DNA from: Rhodococcoides fascians A44A
GTDB taxonomy: Bacteria; Actinomycetota; Actinomycetes; Mycobacteriales; Mycobacteriaceae
Assembly: GCF_000760735.1 (NCBI RefSeq)
Contig: NZ_JMEX01000008.1
Coordinates: 2,070,042-2,134,041 of the forward strand
Direction: 5' to 3'
Length of the DNA stretch: 64,000 nt
Shown here: positions 8,272 to 16,559 of the stretch, piece by piece
How the letters are laid out: the number at the start of each line of letters is the position of its first letter
Position numbering within the stretch: position 1 is the first letter of the stretch
The notes under the pieces: model-generated
The model's database searches: none
What the model was told of the DNA's origin: nothing
What the model saw: the letters and a program-made list of their open reading frames with translations, nothing else
Made by a program: the position numbers and the translations under genes

Positions 8272-9423
8272 TCACATGAAAGGTGTTCCGACCGAAACAT
8301 TTCTCGAGTCACGGGCCCGTGTGAGACCGCGCTTCTCGAGGATCGGCCGCACGCCTTCACCGAAGTGGTAGGCCTCTTCGAGGTGCGGGTAACCGGAGAG
8401 AACGAAGTGATCGAGCCCGATCGACGCGTACTCGGCGATGCGATCGGCCACTTCCTCGTGTGAGCCCACCAAGGCTGTGCCCGCCCCTCCGCGGACCAGG
8501 CCGACTCCCGTCCACAGATTGGGCGCGATCTCCAGTGAGCGGGCGTCGGCGCCTGCCGTATACGCGCTGCCGCCGCCGTGCAGTTCACGCATACGACGCT
8601 GGCCCTCGGACACCGAGCGGGACAGGCTTTCCTGCGCCGCTTCGATGGTCTTGGGATCGAGGGCACCGAGCAGACGGTCCGCCTCTGCCCACGCCTGCTC
8701 GGACGTGTCTCGTGAGATGACGTGCAGCCGGATGCCGTAATCGAGGGTGCGGCCCTGCACCTCCGCAAGGTCCCTGATCCACGCGATCTTCGATGCGACC
8801 GCCGCTGCTGGTTCCCCCCACGTCAGGTAGGTGTCCGCGAACTGCGACGCCACCGTTCCCGCGGCCGGCGACGAACCACCGAAGAAGATCGGCGGCACCG
8901 GATCCGGATGACGCTGCAGCGCAGCTTCTTCCACCTTGATGTATTTGCCGTCGAAGGACACCGGCCCGTCGTTCGCCCAGAGGCGACGGGTGACGTCGAG
9001 GAATTCACCGCAGCGCTCGTAGCGCTGGTTCTTGTCCAGAAAATCGCCGAACCGTCGCTGCTCGTGGTCCTCGCCACCGGTGACGACGTTCAGCAGGAGA
9101 CGTCCGCCGGACTGCCACTGGAACGTCGCGGCCATCTGAGCGGCCAACGTCGGACTGAGCAGACCTGGCCGTAGGGCGACAAGGAACTTGAGGGTTTCGG
9201 TGGTGTCGATCATCATCGCCGTCGTCAACCACGCGTCCTCGCACCACGCACCCGTTGGCGTCAGGACCGCCTCGAATCCGTTGCTCTCCGCTGCGGCGCC
9301 GATCTGGTTGAGATACTTCAGCGTCGCGGGTCGATCTCCGGACATCGACGATCCATGTCCGCCCGCCATCAGATTGCGGGAGTCGCCGTACGTGGGCAGG
9401 AACCAATGGAAGCGTAGAGACAT
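8272..9423 (-). CDS. ssuD: FMNH2-dependent alkanesulfonate monooxygenase-like protein (SsuD family)
   Basis: A 383-residue bacterial luciferase-like flavin monooxygenase, the length expected for SsuD, which releases sulfite from alkanesulfonates. The start ATG at 9423 (MSLRFHWFLPTYGDSRN) matches the family N-terminus; the upstream open frame is not family-like. Conserved segments include LTPTGAWCEDAWL, LLNVVTGGEDHEQRRFGDFLDKNQRYER and the C-terminal GSHEEVADRIAEY. There is no sulfonate ABC transporter next to it; the divergent neighbour is an MHS-type symporter, which could supply the substrate. A related sulfone or sulfonate monooxygenase role is possible. Confidence 0.83.
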   Translation of the reverse strand: MSLRFHWFLPTYGDSRNLMAGGHGSSMSGDRPATLKYLNQIGAAAESNGFEAVLTPTGAWCEDAWLTTAMMIDTTETLKFLVALRPGLLSPTLAAQMAATFQWQSGGRLLLNVVTGGEDHEQRRFGDFLDKNQRYERCGEFLDVTRRLWANDGPVSFDGKYIKVEEAALQRHPDPVPPIFFGGSSPAAGTVASQFADTYLTWGEPAAAVASKIAWIRDLAEVQGRTLDYGIRLHVISRDTSEQAWAEADRLLGALDPKTIEAAQESLSRSVSEGQRRMRELHGGGSAYTAGADARSLEIAPNLWTGVGLVRGGAGTALVGSHEEVADRIAEYASIGLDHFVLSGYPHLEEAYHFGEGVRPILEKRGLTRARDSRNVSVGTPFM

Positions 9424-9524
9424 GTTGTCCGATTCTGGCAACGTCCACAGACGGTGTCCAGGGTTGCAATCAGGCTGATTCGAATCCATGACCTGCTGTC
9501 GAGGCAGGCTTACTCTGGCTCCAC

Positions 9525-10841
9525 ATGACTGCATTCGCCGAGGCCGCACCGGCCGAATCGGACCCGGCCAGACGCAAACGACTCCGCACCGTCGTCGCGG
9601 CGAGCCTCCTCGGAACGACAGTCGAATGGTACGACTTCTTCCTCTACGCCACCGCCGCAAGCCTGGTGTTCAACCGACTCTTCTTTCCCGATCAGAGCTC
9701 GTTCGTCGGCACGATGCTGTCGTTCGCGACCTTCGCCGTCGGATTCGTCGTCAGACCCATCGGCGGCGTCGTGTTCGGGCACTTCGGCGACCGGATCGGC
9801 CGGAAGAAGACGCTCGCTCTGACGATGTTCATCATGGGCATCGCCACGGCACTGATGGGCGCGTTGCCGACGACCGAACAGATCGGCGTACTCGCACCGA
9901 TCCTTCTGCTCCTTCTTCGGATACTCCAGGGCTTCGCACTCGGTGGCGAATGGGCCGGCGCCGTACTGCTCGCCGTCGAGCACAGTCCGGCGAAGAAGCG
10001 CGGCCTGTTCGGAAGCATCCCGCAGATCGGACTGGCACTCGGCTTGGCGCTCGGCACAGCGGTGTTCGCGCTTCTGCAAACAGTGTTCGACGACGCCGCC
10101 TTCCTCGCCTACGGATGGCGCATCGCGTTCCTGCTCAGCTTGGTGCTCGTGGCAGTCGGCCTCGTGGTACGCCTGAAAGTGGAAGAGACACCGGCGTTCC
10201 AGGAAGTCACCGACCTGAAGCAACGCTCGTCGGCACCGGTCCGTGAGGTGTTCGCGCGCAAGTCCATTCGAGGAACCGTGCTCGGTCTTCTCTCGCGGTG
10301 GGGTGAAGGCGCTGCCTTCAACACGTGGGGTGTCTTCGCCATCACCTACGCAACGACACAACTGGATTTCGAGAAGGTTCCGGTGCTGCTCGTCGTCACC
10401 GTCGCAGCCGTCGTCATGGCACTGCTGCTCCCGCTGTCCGGACTGCTCGTCGACCGATACGGCGCCAAGAGGATCTACGTCATCGGCATCGCACTCTACG
10501 GAGCGGCAGTGTTCCCGGTGTTCGCCCTCTTCGATACCGGAAGCCTGTGGCTGTTCGGCCTCGGCCTCGTCCTGGTCTTCGGATTCGTCCACGCCCTGTT
10601 CTACGGCGCACAAGGAACGCTGTACGCAAGCCTCTACCCGACGGAAATCCGCTACACCGGACTGTCCATCGTCTACCAGTTCTCCGGCATCTACGCCTCG
10701 GGCGTCACACCGTTGATCCTGACCGCCCTCATCGCAGCAGGCAGCGGATCACCCTGGCTGGCCTGCACCTTCCTCGTCGGAACGTCCGTCATCAGCGTCA
10801 TCGCCACAGTCCTCGTCCGTAAGCGGGATCTGTACCTCTGA
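9525..10841 (+). CDS. MFS transporter, metabolite:H+ symporter (MHS) family
   Basis: A 438-residue, 12-helix major facilitator of the MHS branch (shikimate, proline/betaine and organic acid carriers). Family marks are GTTVEWYDFFLYATAASLVFN near the N-terminus, the loop 2-3 motif GDRIGRKKTL and LRILQGFALGGEWAGA. It is divergent from the SsuD-like gene with 101 bases between start codons, a pairing that suggests co-regulation and substrate supply. The specific substrate cannot be told from sequence. Confidence 0.88.
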   Translation: MTAFAEAAPAESDPARRKRLRTVVAASLLGTTVEWYDFFLYATAASLVFNRLFFPDQSSFVGTMLSFATFAVGFVVRPIGGVVFGHFGDRIGRKKTLALTMFIMGIATALMGALPTTEQIGVLAPILLLLLRILQGFALGGEWAGAVLLAVEHSPAKKRGLFGSIPQIGLALGLALGTAVFALLQTVFDDAAFLAYGWRIAFLLSLVLVAVGLVVRLKVEETPAFQEVTDLKQRSSAPVREVFARKSIRGTVLGLLSRWGEGAAFNTWGVFAITYATTQLDFEKVPVLLVVTVAAVVMALLLPLSGLLVDRYGAKRIYVIGIALYGAAVFPVFALFDTGSLWLFGLGLVLVFGFVHALFYGAQGTLYASLYPTEIRYTGLSIVYQFSGIYASGVTPLILTALIAAGSGSPWLACTFLVGTSVISVIATVLVRKRDLYL

Positions 10842-10855
10842 CCGTGTCTTTTCCG

Positions 10856-10966
10856 GACCGAACGTGGCGTTCGGTCACTTCAAGTGACCGAACGGCACAT
10901 TCGGTCCTGAAAAGCGGGAGCCCGAAAGGCGGGAGCCCGAAAGCGGGTGTCCGAAAAGCGGGTACG
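10856..10966. repeat. Nested palindromes plus four short direct repeats; likely bidirectional terminator
   Basis: Between two convergent genes. At 10868-10894 there is a perfect palindrome with 13-base arms (CGTTCGGTCACTT and its complement) around one central base. It is flanked by GACCGAACG (10856-10864) and ATTCGGTCC, so four copies of the CGAACG/CGTTCG half site alternate in orientation. Immediately downstream are four direct units of 13-15 bases, roughly AAAGCGGGAGCCCG, at 10911-10966. Transcription from both sides would meet here. Confidence 0.7.
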
Positions 10967-10969
10967 ACG

Positions 10970-11755
10970 CTAATGCTTCAGGAACGGTTCGACGACGGCG
11001 AGGACTTCGGCGCTTGCGGCGGGGGTGGTCGAGTGGTCGAATCCGCGGATGGTGTGCAGTTCGGAGTTCTTCACGAGTGCGGCTGCGGATGCGGTGTCGT
11101 CGAGTCGCGTGGTGTCCTGGGATCCGACGTAGAACAGTGACGGGATCTTCAGGCCGCGCAGGTCGGCGTCGGACAGTCCGGGTTCTGCGTCGGATGCCCG
11201 GAAGTAGGCCGCCATGGCGTCGGAGTCGTTGGCGGAGAACACAGCACGTGTAGCGGCGTCGACGGGGAACAGCCGGTGCTTGTTCCACTCCTCGATGAAT
11301 CCGTCCATTCCTCGGTCGGCGAGGACGTCGGCGCAACCGGGGAAGAACAGCCGGTCGAAGGCGCCTTTCTGTGGTCCGTGCGAACCGCCGCCGGAGATCA
11401 GCTTGGTCACCCTGTCGGGTGCGCGTGCTGCCAGGGTCAGGCCGGCTCGGGCGCCGTAGGAGTAGCCCCAGTAATCAGCGCTGGGGACGCCTACCGCGTC
11501 GAGGACTGCCACGAGGTCGCCGACGATGGAGTCCATCGTGTACGCCTCGATCTCGTGCGGCTTGTCGCTTCGCCCGTGGCCGCGCATGTCGACGAGGATC
11601 AACGTCCGGCTGGGTCGAAGTGCCTTGACGTATCCGAAGGTTCGCCAGATCGTGTGCGTCAGCAGGCTGCCGTGCACCAGCAGCAACGGTGGTCCTGATC
11701 CCACGACCTGGAAGGCGATGCGGGTTCCGTCGGCGGGGTTGGTAGCGAAGTCCAC
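10970..11755 (-). CDS. Alpha/beta hydrolase
   Basis: A 261-residue alpha/beta hydrolase. It shows the oxyanion region LLLVHGS, the nucleophile elbow GYSYGA (Ser as nucleophile), DMRGHGRSDKP, and a C-terminal GFDHSTTP that supplies the catalytic His. I place the start at GTG 11755, only four bases after the stop of the imine-reductase-like gene and downstream of an AGGA site, so the two are translationally coupled. The longer open frame overlaps that gene's coding region and is not favoured. Substrate unknown; peroxidase-, esterase- and lactonase-like members share this sequence pattern. Confidence 0.82.
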   Translation of the reverse strand: MDFATNPADGTRIAFQVVGSGPPLLLVHGSLLTHTIWRTFGYVKALRPSRTLILVDMRGHGRSDKPHEIEAYTMDSIVGDLVAVLDAVGVPSADYWGYSYGARAGLTLAARAPDRVTKLISGGGSHGPQKGAFDRLFFPGCADVLADRGMDGFIEEWNKHRLFPVDAATRAVFSANDSDAMAAYFRASDAEPGLSDADLRGLKIPSLFYVGSQDTTRLDDTASAAALVKNSELHTIRGFDHSTTPAASAEVLAVVEPFLKH

Positions 11756-11759
11756 CGCA

Positions 11760-12653
11760 TCATTGTCCTGTATCGGCCATACGTGGTCGGGAGCGGGATT
11801 CGCCCAGGAACTTCTCTGCCACCACATCCCAATCCGTGGCGGCGGGCCAATGGTCCAAAGCCCGTGCGGACGCAGCTCTGACGTGTTCCGCCAGACCGGG
11901 GTCGATTCCCGCTTGGTGACTCGATTCGACGATGTGCGTCAGGAACGACAAGCACATGTCCAGCCGGGCGTCGCCCTGGTCGTACCGACGGTGTCGAAGC
12001 GACGTCGTCGACGCGGGCAGGGAACCGCCGAGAGTGTCGACGATCCCCCGGGCATAGGGCAGAAACGCTGCAGGCTCGACACCGTGAGCTGCGGCCAATG
12101 CAGCTGCGTGCAAGTAGGCGTACATGCCGGAGAAGTAGATGTCGAGCATCGCGAGATCGAGCGCCGGTGGCGTCGAATGATCGTTCCCGACGATGTCGCT
12201 GCTTCCTCCCAGTGCGTCGAGGATCGGCTGTGCGGCGGTCAAGTCCTCCTCCGCGCCGGCGTAGAGCGCCGAGCAGTGTTCGGTTCCCACCATCGAAGTC
12301 GGCACCATCATCGCGCCGGTCACGTACCGGACTCCTCGGGCAGCGGCCAGCGCAGCCGAGTCGACGGTGTCGGTGGGAGTACCTGTTGAGAAGTTGATCA
12401 ACACTCCGCTGGTGTTCGTTGCTGGAATGCGATCGATGACGGTTCGGCTGATCTCGTGGTTTCGCACGCACACGACGACGATGTCGGCATTTCGCGTGGA
12501 GTCCTCCACCGTGGCCGACATCTCGACGGCGATTCCATCGATCGTCCTCGGGGTTCGGTTCCATGCGCGAAGGTGATGTCCTTTGGCCGCCGCTGCGCGT
12601 GTGATTGCTTCACCCATCGCGCCGAGGCCCAGAATTGCTATCGACTTGGTCAT
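11760..12653 (-). CDS. NAD(P)-dependent oxidoreductase, imine reductase / beta-hydroxyacid dehydrogenase-like
   Basis: A 297-residue protein with an N-terminal Rossmann fold (ILGLGAMGEAITRAAAAKGHHLRAWNRTP) followed by an all-helical dimerisation domain, as in 6-phosphogluconate dehydrogenase-like and imine reductase enzymes. YVTGAMMVPTSMVGTEHCSALYAG and the absence of the usual beta-hydroxyacid Lys motif favour the imine-reductase-like branch. The ATG at 12653 starts MTKSIAILG; the open frame continues upstream without family character. It is divergent from an HxlR regulator and coupled to the hydrolase. A reduction of an imine or ketone is likely, but the substrate is not evident. Confidence 0.82.
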   Translation of the reverse strand: MTKSIAILGLGAMGEAITRAAAAKGHHLRAWNRTPRTIDGIAVEMSATVEDSTRNADIVVVCVRNHEISRTVIDRIPATNTSGVLINFSTGTPTDTVDSAALAAARGVRYVTGAMMVPTSMVGTEHCSALYAGAEEDLTAAQPILDALGGSSDIVGNDHSTPPALDLAMLDIYFSGMYAYLHAAALAAAHGVEPAAFLPYARGIVDTLGGSLPASTTSLRHRRYDQGDARLDMCLSFLTHIVESSHQAGIDPGLAEHVRAASARALDHWPAATDWDVVAEKFLGESRSRPRMADTGQ

Positions 12654-12689
12654 GATCGGAATGATTCCCGGGTGCAGCGTTGCCGTCGA

Positions 12690-12711
12690 GTACGCACAAT
12701 GAAGTAAGTAC
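12690..12711. promoter_or_regulatory. Candidate HxlR operator (GTAC-N14-GTAC)
   Basis: In the 78-base gap between the divergent oxidoreductase and HxlR genes, a GTAC half at 12690-12693 and TAAGTAC ending at 12711 form an imperfect dyad. HxlR-family sites are commonly AT-rich dyads with GTAC/AGTAAGTAC-type arms. Assignment to the adjacent HxlR protein is inference. Confidence 0.4.
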
Positions 12712-12731
12712 AGCCGCGGGAGGGGTGTGTC

Positions 12732-13055
12732 GTGAACGATCCGAATCCATGTGGAGTGAACGTGGTCTTCGGCTTGATCGGGTCGAAGTGGAAGCCGACG
12801 ATTCTGTGGCGGCTCGCGGAGGGTGATCGTCGTTTCGCCGAGCTGCGCACACAGATCGGTGGGATTTCCGAGAAGGTGCTTGCCGACCAATTGCGCGAGC
12901 TCGTTCGTGACGGTCTCGTGGTGCGCACCGCAGCCGACGGGTTTCCGTTGCGCGTCGACTACCGGCTCAGCACGGACGGGAGCGAGCTCAACTCACTTCT
13001 CGATCCCCTGTCGGAATGGGGTGATCGCCTGTTCGCGCGCAGATCGCGGGAGTAG
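12732..13055 (+). CDS. HxlR-family winged-helix regulator
   Basis: A 107-residue HxlR-type DNA-binding protein, the usual length for the family. The hallmark opening is present (CGVNVVFGLIGSKWKPTILWRLAEGDRRFAEL) followed by the recognition helix ISEKVLADQLRELVRDGLV and the wing. It begins with GTG after a purine-rich GGGAGGGG. It probably controls the divergent oxidoreductase-hydrolase pair; HxlR proteins commonly sense aldehydes, quinones or redox stress. The stop is two bases from the convergent SulP gene. Confidence 0.9.
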   Translation: MNDPNPCGVNVVFGLIGSKWKPTILWRLAEGDRRFAELRTQIGGISEKVLADQLRELVRDGLVVRTAADGFPLRVDYRLSTDGSELNSLLDPLSEWGDRLFARRSRE

Positions 13056-13056
13056 T

Positions 13057-14742
13057 TCAGCGGCGATGGAAGGCATCGACGGCGGCTTCGACGGTGTAGT
13101 GGAATCTGGACCCGTCGAATCTGCTGCCCACGCCGAAACGGATGAGCCGATCCTTGATCGGGCCTTTCATCTCGGCGAAGGCAAGGCGAATTCCCTTGTC
13201 CTCCAGGAATTGATCGAGCTCGACGAGTTCGTCGACGGCTGTGGTGTCGAGCCCGGTGATGGGTTCGGCGGCCACGACCACCCATTCCACCGGGACCGGA
13301 GCATCTGCGACGGCAGTGCGAATGTACTGGTCGAAGATGTCGCCGTTGGCGAAGAAGAGCGGCGCGTCGAATCGGACGAGAAGCAGACCCGGGATCCGTT
13401 CACCGTCGGGATGCCGGTCGATGTCGTGGAAGCCAGGGCGGTCCGACGTTCGGACCAGCTCGGTGCGGTACGGCTGCCAGGCGCGCGCGACGACGGCGAA
13501 GAACGACAGGGCGATCGCGACGAGTATTCCCTGCAGCACCCCGACGAGGGCGACGCCGAGGAAAGCGGCTGCCGCCAGCCCGAATTCGACCCGGCTCATG
13601 TGCCACATCCGTACGAGACCGGACACGTCGATCAACGACGTCGCGGCCACGATCACGACGGCACCGAGCGCCGCGTCGGGGAGGTAGGCGGTGACCCCGG
13701 GTGCGGCGAGGACGAACGCGAGGACCGCAAGGGCTCCCACGACGCCGGTCAGTTGAGTTCGAGCACCGTTCTGTTCGGCGACCGGTGTTCGAGATCCACT
13801 CGCCGAGATCGGGAATCCGCCGAACAAACCCCCGGCGACGTTGGCCACGCCGATGGCTTTCATCTCGGTGCTGCCGTTCACCTCTTCGCCGTGTCGGGCC
13901 GCGAAAGTGCGGGACAGAACGCCCGTGTCGGCGAACGCCAGCAGGGCTATCGCGGCGGCGGGCCCGATCAGCGACACGACGTCACCCCAGTCGACCCCTC
14001 CGAACGAGGGAAGAGGCAGTCCGCGGGGTAGCTCGCCGACCATCGACAATCGATCGGTGAGATCGAGAAGCGCGGCTGCGACCATCGCGCCGACGACCGC
14101 AACGAGAACGCCGGGAATGCGCGGGATCCACCGTCGGAAAGCGGGAATGACGAGGAGACATCCGAGTCCGACAGCAGCGGCGACCGGGTCGATGTCGCCG
14201 CCCAGAACGGAACGGACGATCTCCGTGAACTGCCCCGTCACACCGTCTGCATCCACGGAGAACCCCAGGACCTTCGGCAGCTGGCCGACGATGACGATGA
14301 GCGCTATCGCGTTCAGATAACCGAGCCTGATGGGTTTCGACAGCAGCTGGGTGACGAACCCGAGCCGAAGATAGCCACCCGCGATCAAAATCACGCCGAC
14401 GAGCACGCCGAGGATCCCCGCCAACGCCAGAGCGCTCGCCGGGTCGTCGGTGACGGCCAATGGGATGACAGCGGCGGCGATGAGTGGCGCCAGCGACGAA
14501 TCCGGCCCCAGGACCAGAATCTTCGACGGACCGACGACCGCGTACGCGAGCAGCGGAACGATCGTGGCGTACAACCCGGCGTACGCGGGCAACCCTGCTG
14601 CCTGCGCGTATCCCATTCCGGCTGGAATGAGAAGAGCTGTCAGTACCAGGCCTGCCGTGATGTCGCTGCGCAGCCACTCGCGGCGGTAACCGCGGGCAGT
14701 GACTACTCCGGGCAGTCGGCGGACGATTCCCGCTACGGTCAT
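13057..14742 (-). CDS. SulP-family anion permease with STAS domain
   Basis: A 561-residue SulP (SLC26-like) transporter: an N-terminal hydrophobic domain of 10-14 helices carrying the family signature (LIPAGMGYAQAAGLPAYAGLYATIVPLLAYAVVGPSK in outline) and a C-terminal cytoplasmic STAS domain (about residues 445-555, with LLVRFDAPLFFANGD and EPITGLDTTAVDEL). It imports sulfate or another anion such as bicarbonate or dicarboxylate. It starts 9 bases after the ABC-F stop codon and is probably cotranscribed with that gene. Confidence 0.9.
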   Translation of the reverse strand: MTVAGIVRRLPGVVTARGYRREWLRSDITAGLVLTALLIPAGMGYAQAAGLPAYAGLYATIVPLLAYAVVGPSKILVLGPDSSLAPLIAAAVIPLAVTDDPASALALAGILGVLVGVILIAGGYLRLGFVTQLLSKPIRLGYLNAIALIVIVGQLPKVLGFSVDADGVTGQFTEIVRSVLGGDIDPVAAAVGLGCLLVIPAFRRWIPRIPGVLVAVVGAMVAAALLDLTDRLSMVGELPRGLPLPSFGGVDWGDVVSLIGPAAAIALLAFADTGVLSRTFAARHGEEVNGSTEMKAIGVANVAGGLFGGFPISASGSRTPVAEQNGARTQLTGVVGALAVLAFVLAAPGVTAYLPDAALGAVVIVAATSLIDVSGLVRMWHMSRVEFGLAAAAFLGVALVGVLQGILVAIALSFFAVVARAWQPYRTELVRTSDRPGFHDIDRHPDGERIPGLLLVRFDAPLFFANGDIFDQYIRTAVADAPVPVEWVVVAAEPITGLDTTAVDELVELDQFLEDKGIRLAFAEMKGPIKDRLIRFGVGSRFDGSRFHYTVEAAVDAFHRR

Positions 14743-14751
14743 CGCTCGAAC

Positions 14752-16338
14752 CTACAGTGACTCCGGCAAATCGGTCTCCTCGTCTCGGCCCAACTCCACC
14801 CATCTCGTCGGCTGGAGGTCTCGTAGGAACGGCAGATCATGGCTGACGACGACGAGTGCGCCCCGGTAGCTCGCCAGCGCCTCGGTCAGATGCTTCTTGC
14901 TGGCGAGGTCCAGATTGTTCGTCGGTTCGTCGAGCATGAGCAGTTTCGGTGCAGGGTCGGCAAGCAGGATTCGGGCGATCGCCGCCCGCAGGCGCTCCCC
15001 GCCCGACAACGTCGACACCACGGCGTCCGCGTCGCTGCCGCGGAACAGGAATCTCGCGAGTTGGGCGCGGATCTGCTCGTTGGTGGCGTGAACGGCCACA
15101 TCGGCGACATTATCTGCCACCGTTCGTGATTCGTCGAACACATCGAGGCGCTGCGGCAGGTACCGCCACGGTACCGATGGTCCCGCCTTGTCGATCGCAC
15201 GCAGCAGGGTGGTCTTCCCGCTGCCGTTCGGCCCGATCAACGCGATCCGCTCCGGACCGACGATGGCGAGTTCGTCGACCGCCGTGATCTGCTGTCCGGC
15301 AAACACTTCCGTGTCGGGAAGGTCGACGCGAATCTCCTTGTCGTCACGGAGCCGTTCCTCGGCAGCGGCAAGTACCTCCTGAGCGTCGTCGACCTTCTCG
15401 ATGTGGTTGTTGCGTAACTTGCCCGCCGAAACCTGAGCTGCCCGTTTACGCGCGCCCATGACGATCTTGGGCTCGCGCTTCTGCTCGTACATCTTCTTGC
15501 CGTACCGCGCCCGTCGATCGATCTTCGTTCTGGCCTCGACCAATTCGCGTTCCTGTTTGCGAACGTCGTTCTTGGCATCGTGCAGTGCGGCCCGAGCAGC
15601 CTCCTGCTCGGCATCGATCACCGATCGATAGTGCGAGTAGTTGCCGCCGAACATCCGCAGCCGAGTCGGCCCGGATCGGTCGGCCCTCAGCTCGGCCGTG
15701 GAGTCCATGAGATCGAGGAGTTCGACGTCGTGACTCGTCACCACCAAGACACCGTCGAACGACTGAACAGCCTGGTAGAGCCGGGCGCGAGCGTGCAGAT
15801 CCAAGTTGTTCGTCGGCTCGTCGAGCAGCAGTACGTCCGGCTCCGCCAGCAACTGTGCGGTCAGAGCCAACAGCATCGATTCCCCACCCGAGAGGGTTCC
15901 GATGACACGGTCCAGATCGGTTCGGACAGAAACGATGTGGCCAAGACCGAGTTGCCCGAGCAGTGCGACGGCCTGGTCCTCGGCGTCCCAGCGGTTGCCG
16001 ACCACACCGAAGTCGTTCTCGGATCCGTCACCGGATTCGATGCGATGCAACGCTTCTCGGAGAGCACGAAGGCCGAGAATGTCGTCGACCCGGCGATCGG
16101 TGTGCAGGGCGATGTCCTGCGGAAGGTAGCCGACGACTCCGTCGGCGGTGGCCGAACCGCGGGTCGGTGTGTACTGGCCTGTGACGATCTTCAGCAGGGT
16201 GGACTTACCGGCCCCGTTCGATCCGACGAGTCCTGTTCTGCCGGAGGAGAACACAGCGTCGAGTCCGTCGAAAACGGGATCGCCGCTCGGCCACGCGAAG
16301 GTGAGATCGGACATGCGCAGGGAAGGGGATGTAGACAT
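14752..16338 (-). CDS. ABC-F family ATPase (ribosome-associated / antibiotic protection type)
   Basis: A 528-residue soluble protein with two ABC ATPase domains and no membrane segments. Domain 1 has GSNGAGKST, LSGGE and LLLDEPTNNLDL; domain 2 has GPNGSGKTT, LSGGERLR and LMLDEPTNNLDL. The charged linker between them (about residues 225-305, KNDVRKQERELVEARTKIDRRARYGKKMYEQKRE) is the P-site tRNA interaction motif region of ABC-F proteins. Such proteins act on the ribosome, either as translation factors or by dislodging antibiotics. The 5' leader looks regulatory (separate entry). SulP follows in the same operon. Confidence 0.9.
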   Translation of the reverse strand: MSTSPSLRMSDLTFAWPSGDPVFDGLDAVFSSGRTGLVGSNGAGKSTLLKIVTGQYTPTRGSATADGVVGYLPQDIALHTDRRVDDILGLRALREALHRIESGDGSENDFGVVGNRWDAEDQAVALLGQLGLGHIVSVRTDLDRVIGTLSGGESMLLALTAQLLAEPDVLLLDEPTNNLDLHARARLYQAVQSFDGVLVVTSHDVELLDLMDSTAELRADRSGPTRLRMFGGNYSHYRSVIDAEQEAARAALHDAKNDVRKQERELVEARTKIDRRARYGKKMYEQKREPKIVMGARKRAAQVSAGKLRNNHIEKVDDAQEVLAAAEERLRDDKEIRVDLPDTEVFAGQQITAVDELAIVGPERIALIGPNGSGKTTLLRAIDKAGPSVPWRYLPQRLDVFDESRTVADNVADVAVHATNEQIRAQLARFLFRGSDADAVVSTLSGGERLRAAIARILLADPAPKLLMLDEPTNNLDLASKKHLTEALASYRGALVVVSHDLPFLRDLQPTRWVELGRDEETDLPESL

Positions 16339-16434
16339 GATTGCTCCAGAGGTGTGCGTGCAGGGATGCAGGCGAGAAAACCTCTAGAAGAGCAACGGCC
16401 TCTCCGATTCTGTTGGCAGCAAGGCGAGAACCAC
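16339..16434 (-). promoter_or_regulatory. Structured leader with short upstream ORF before the ABC-F gene
   Basis: The ribosome site of the ABC-F gene (GGAG, 16347-16344) can be sequestered: TTGCTC at 16395-16390 pairs with GAGCAA at 16346-16341, and AGAGG at 16385-16381 pairs with CCTCT at 16352-16348. A 16-codon ORF with GTG start at 16434 (MVLALLPTESERPLLF) stops with TAG at 16386-16384, inside the 5' arm. A ribosome stalled on it would open the stem. No strong ribosome site for the short ORF is seen, so this is a hypothesis. Confidence 0.4.
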
Positions 16435-16467
16435 GATAGACCCGCTTCGGGTCCCCCGCAACCCATT

Positions 16468-16549
16468 TACGTGAGTGGAAATGCAGGCCCTGGGACAGGC
16501 GCGGAGCCTGCGGAGCGACCAGAAATTACCTGTCATTTCCACTCACGTA
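16468..16549. repeat. Perfect 16-bp inverted repeat with a 50-base spacer containing a GGAGCCTGCGGA copy
   Basis: TACGTGAGTGGAAATG (16468-16483) is the exact reverse complement of 16534-16549. The spacer contains one copy of the dispersed repeat core (16501-16520). It lies in the 220-base gap between the divergent ABC-F and PBP genes. I see no target duplication at the ends, so it resembles a hairpin or paired operator rather than a fresh insertion. Confidence 0.75.
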
Positions 16550-16559
16550 GGAATCAGGC

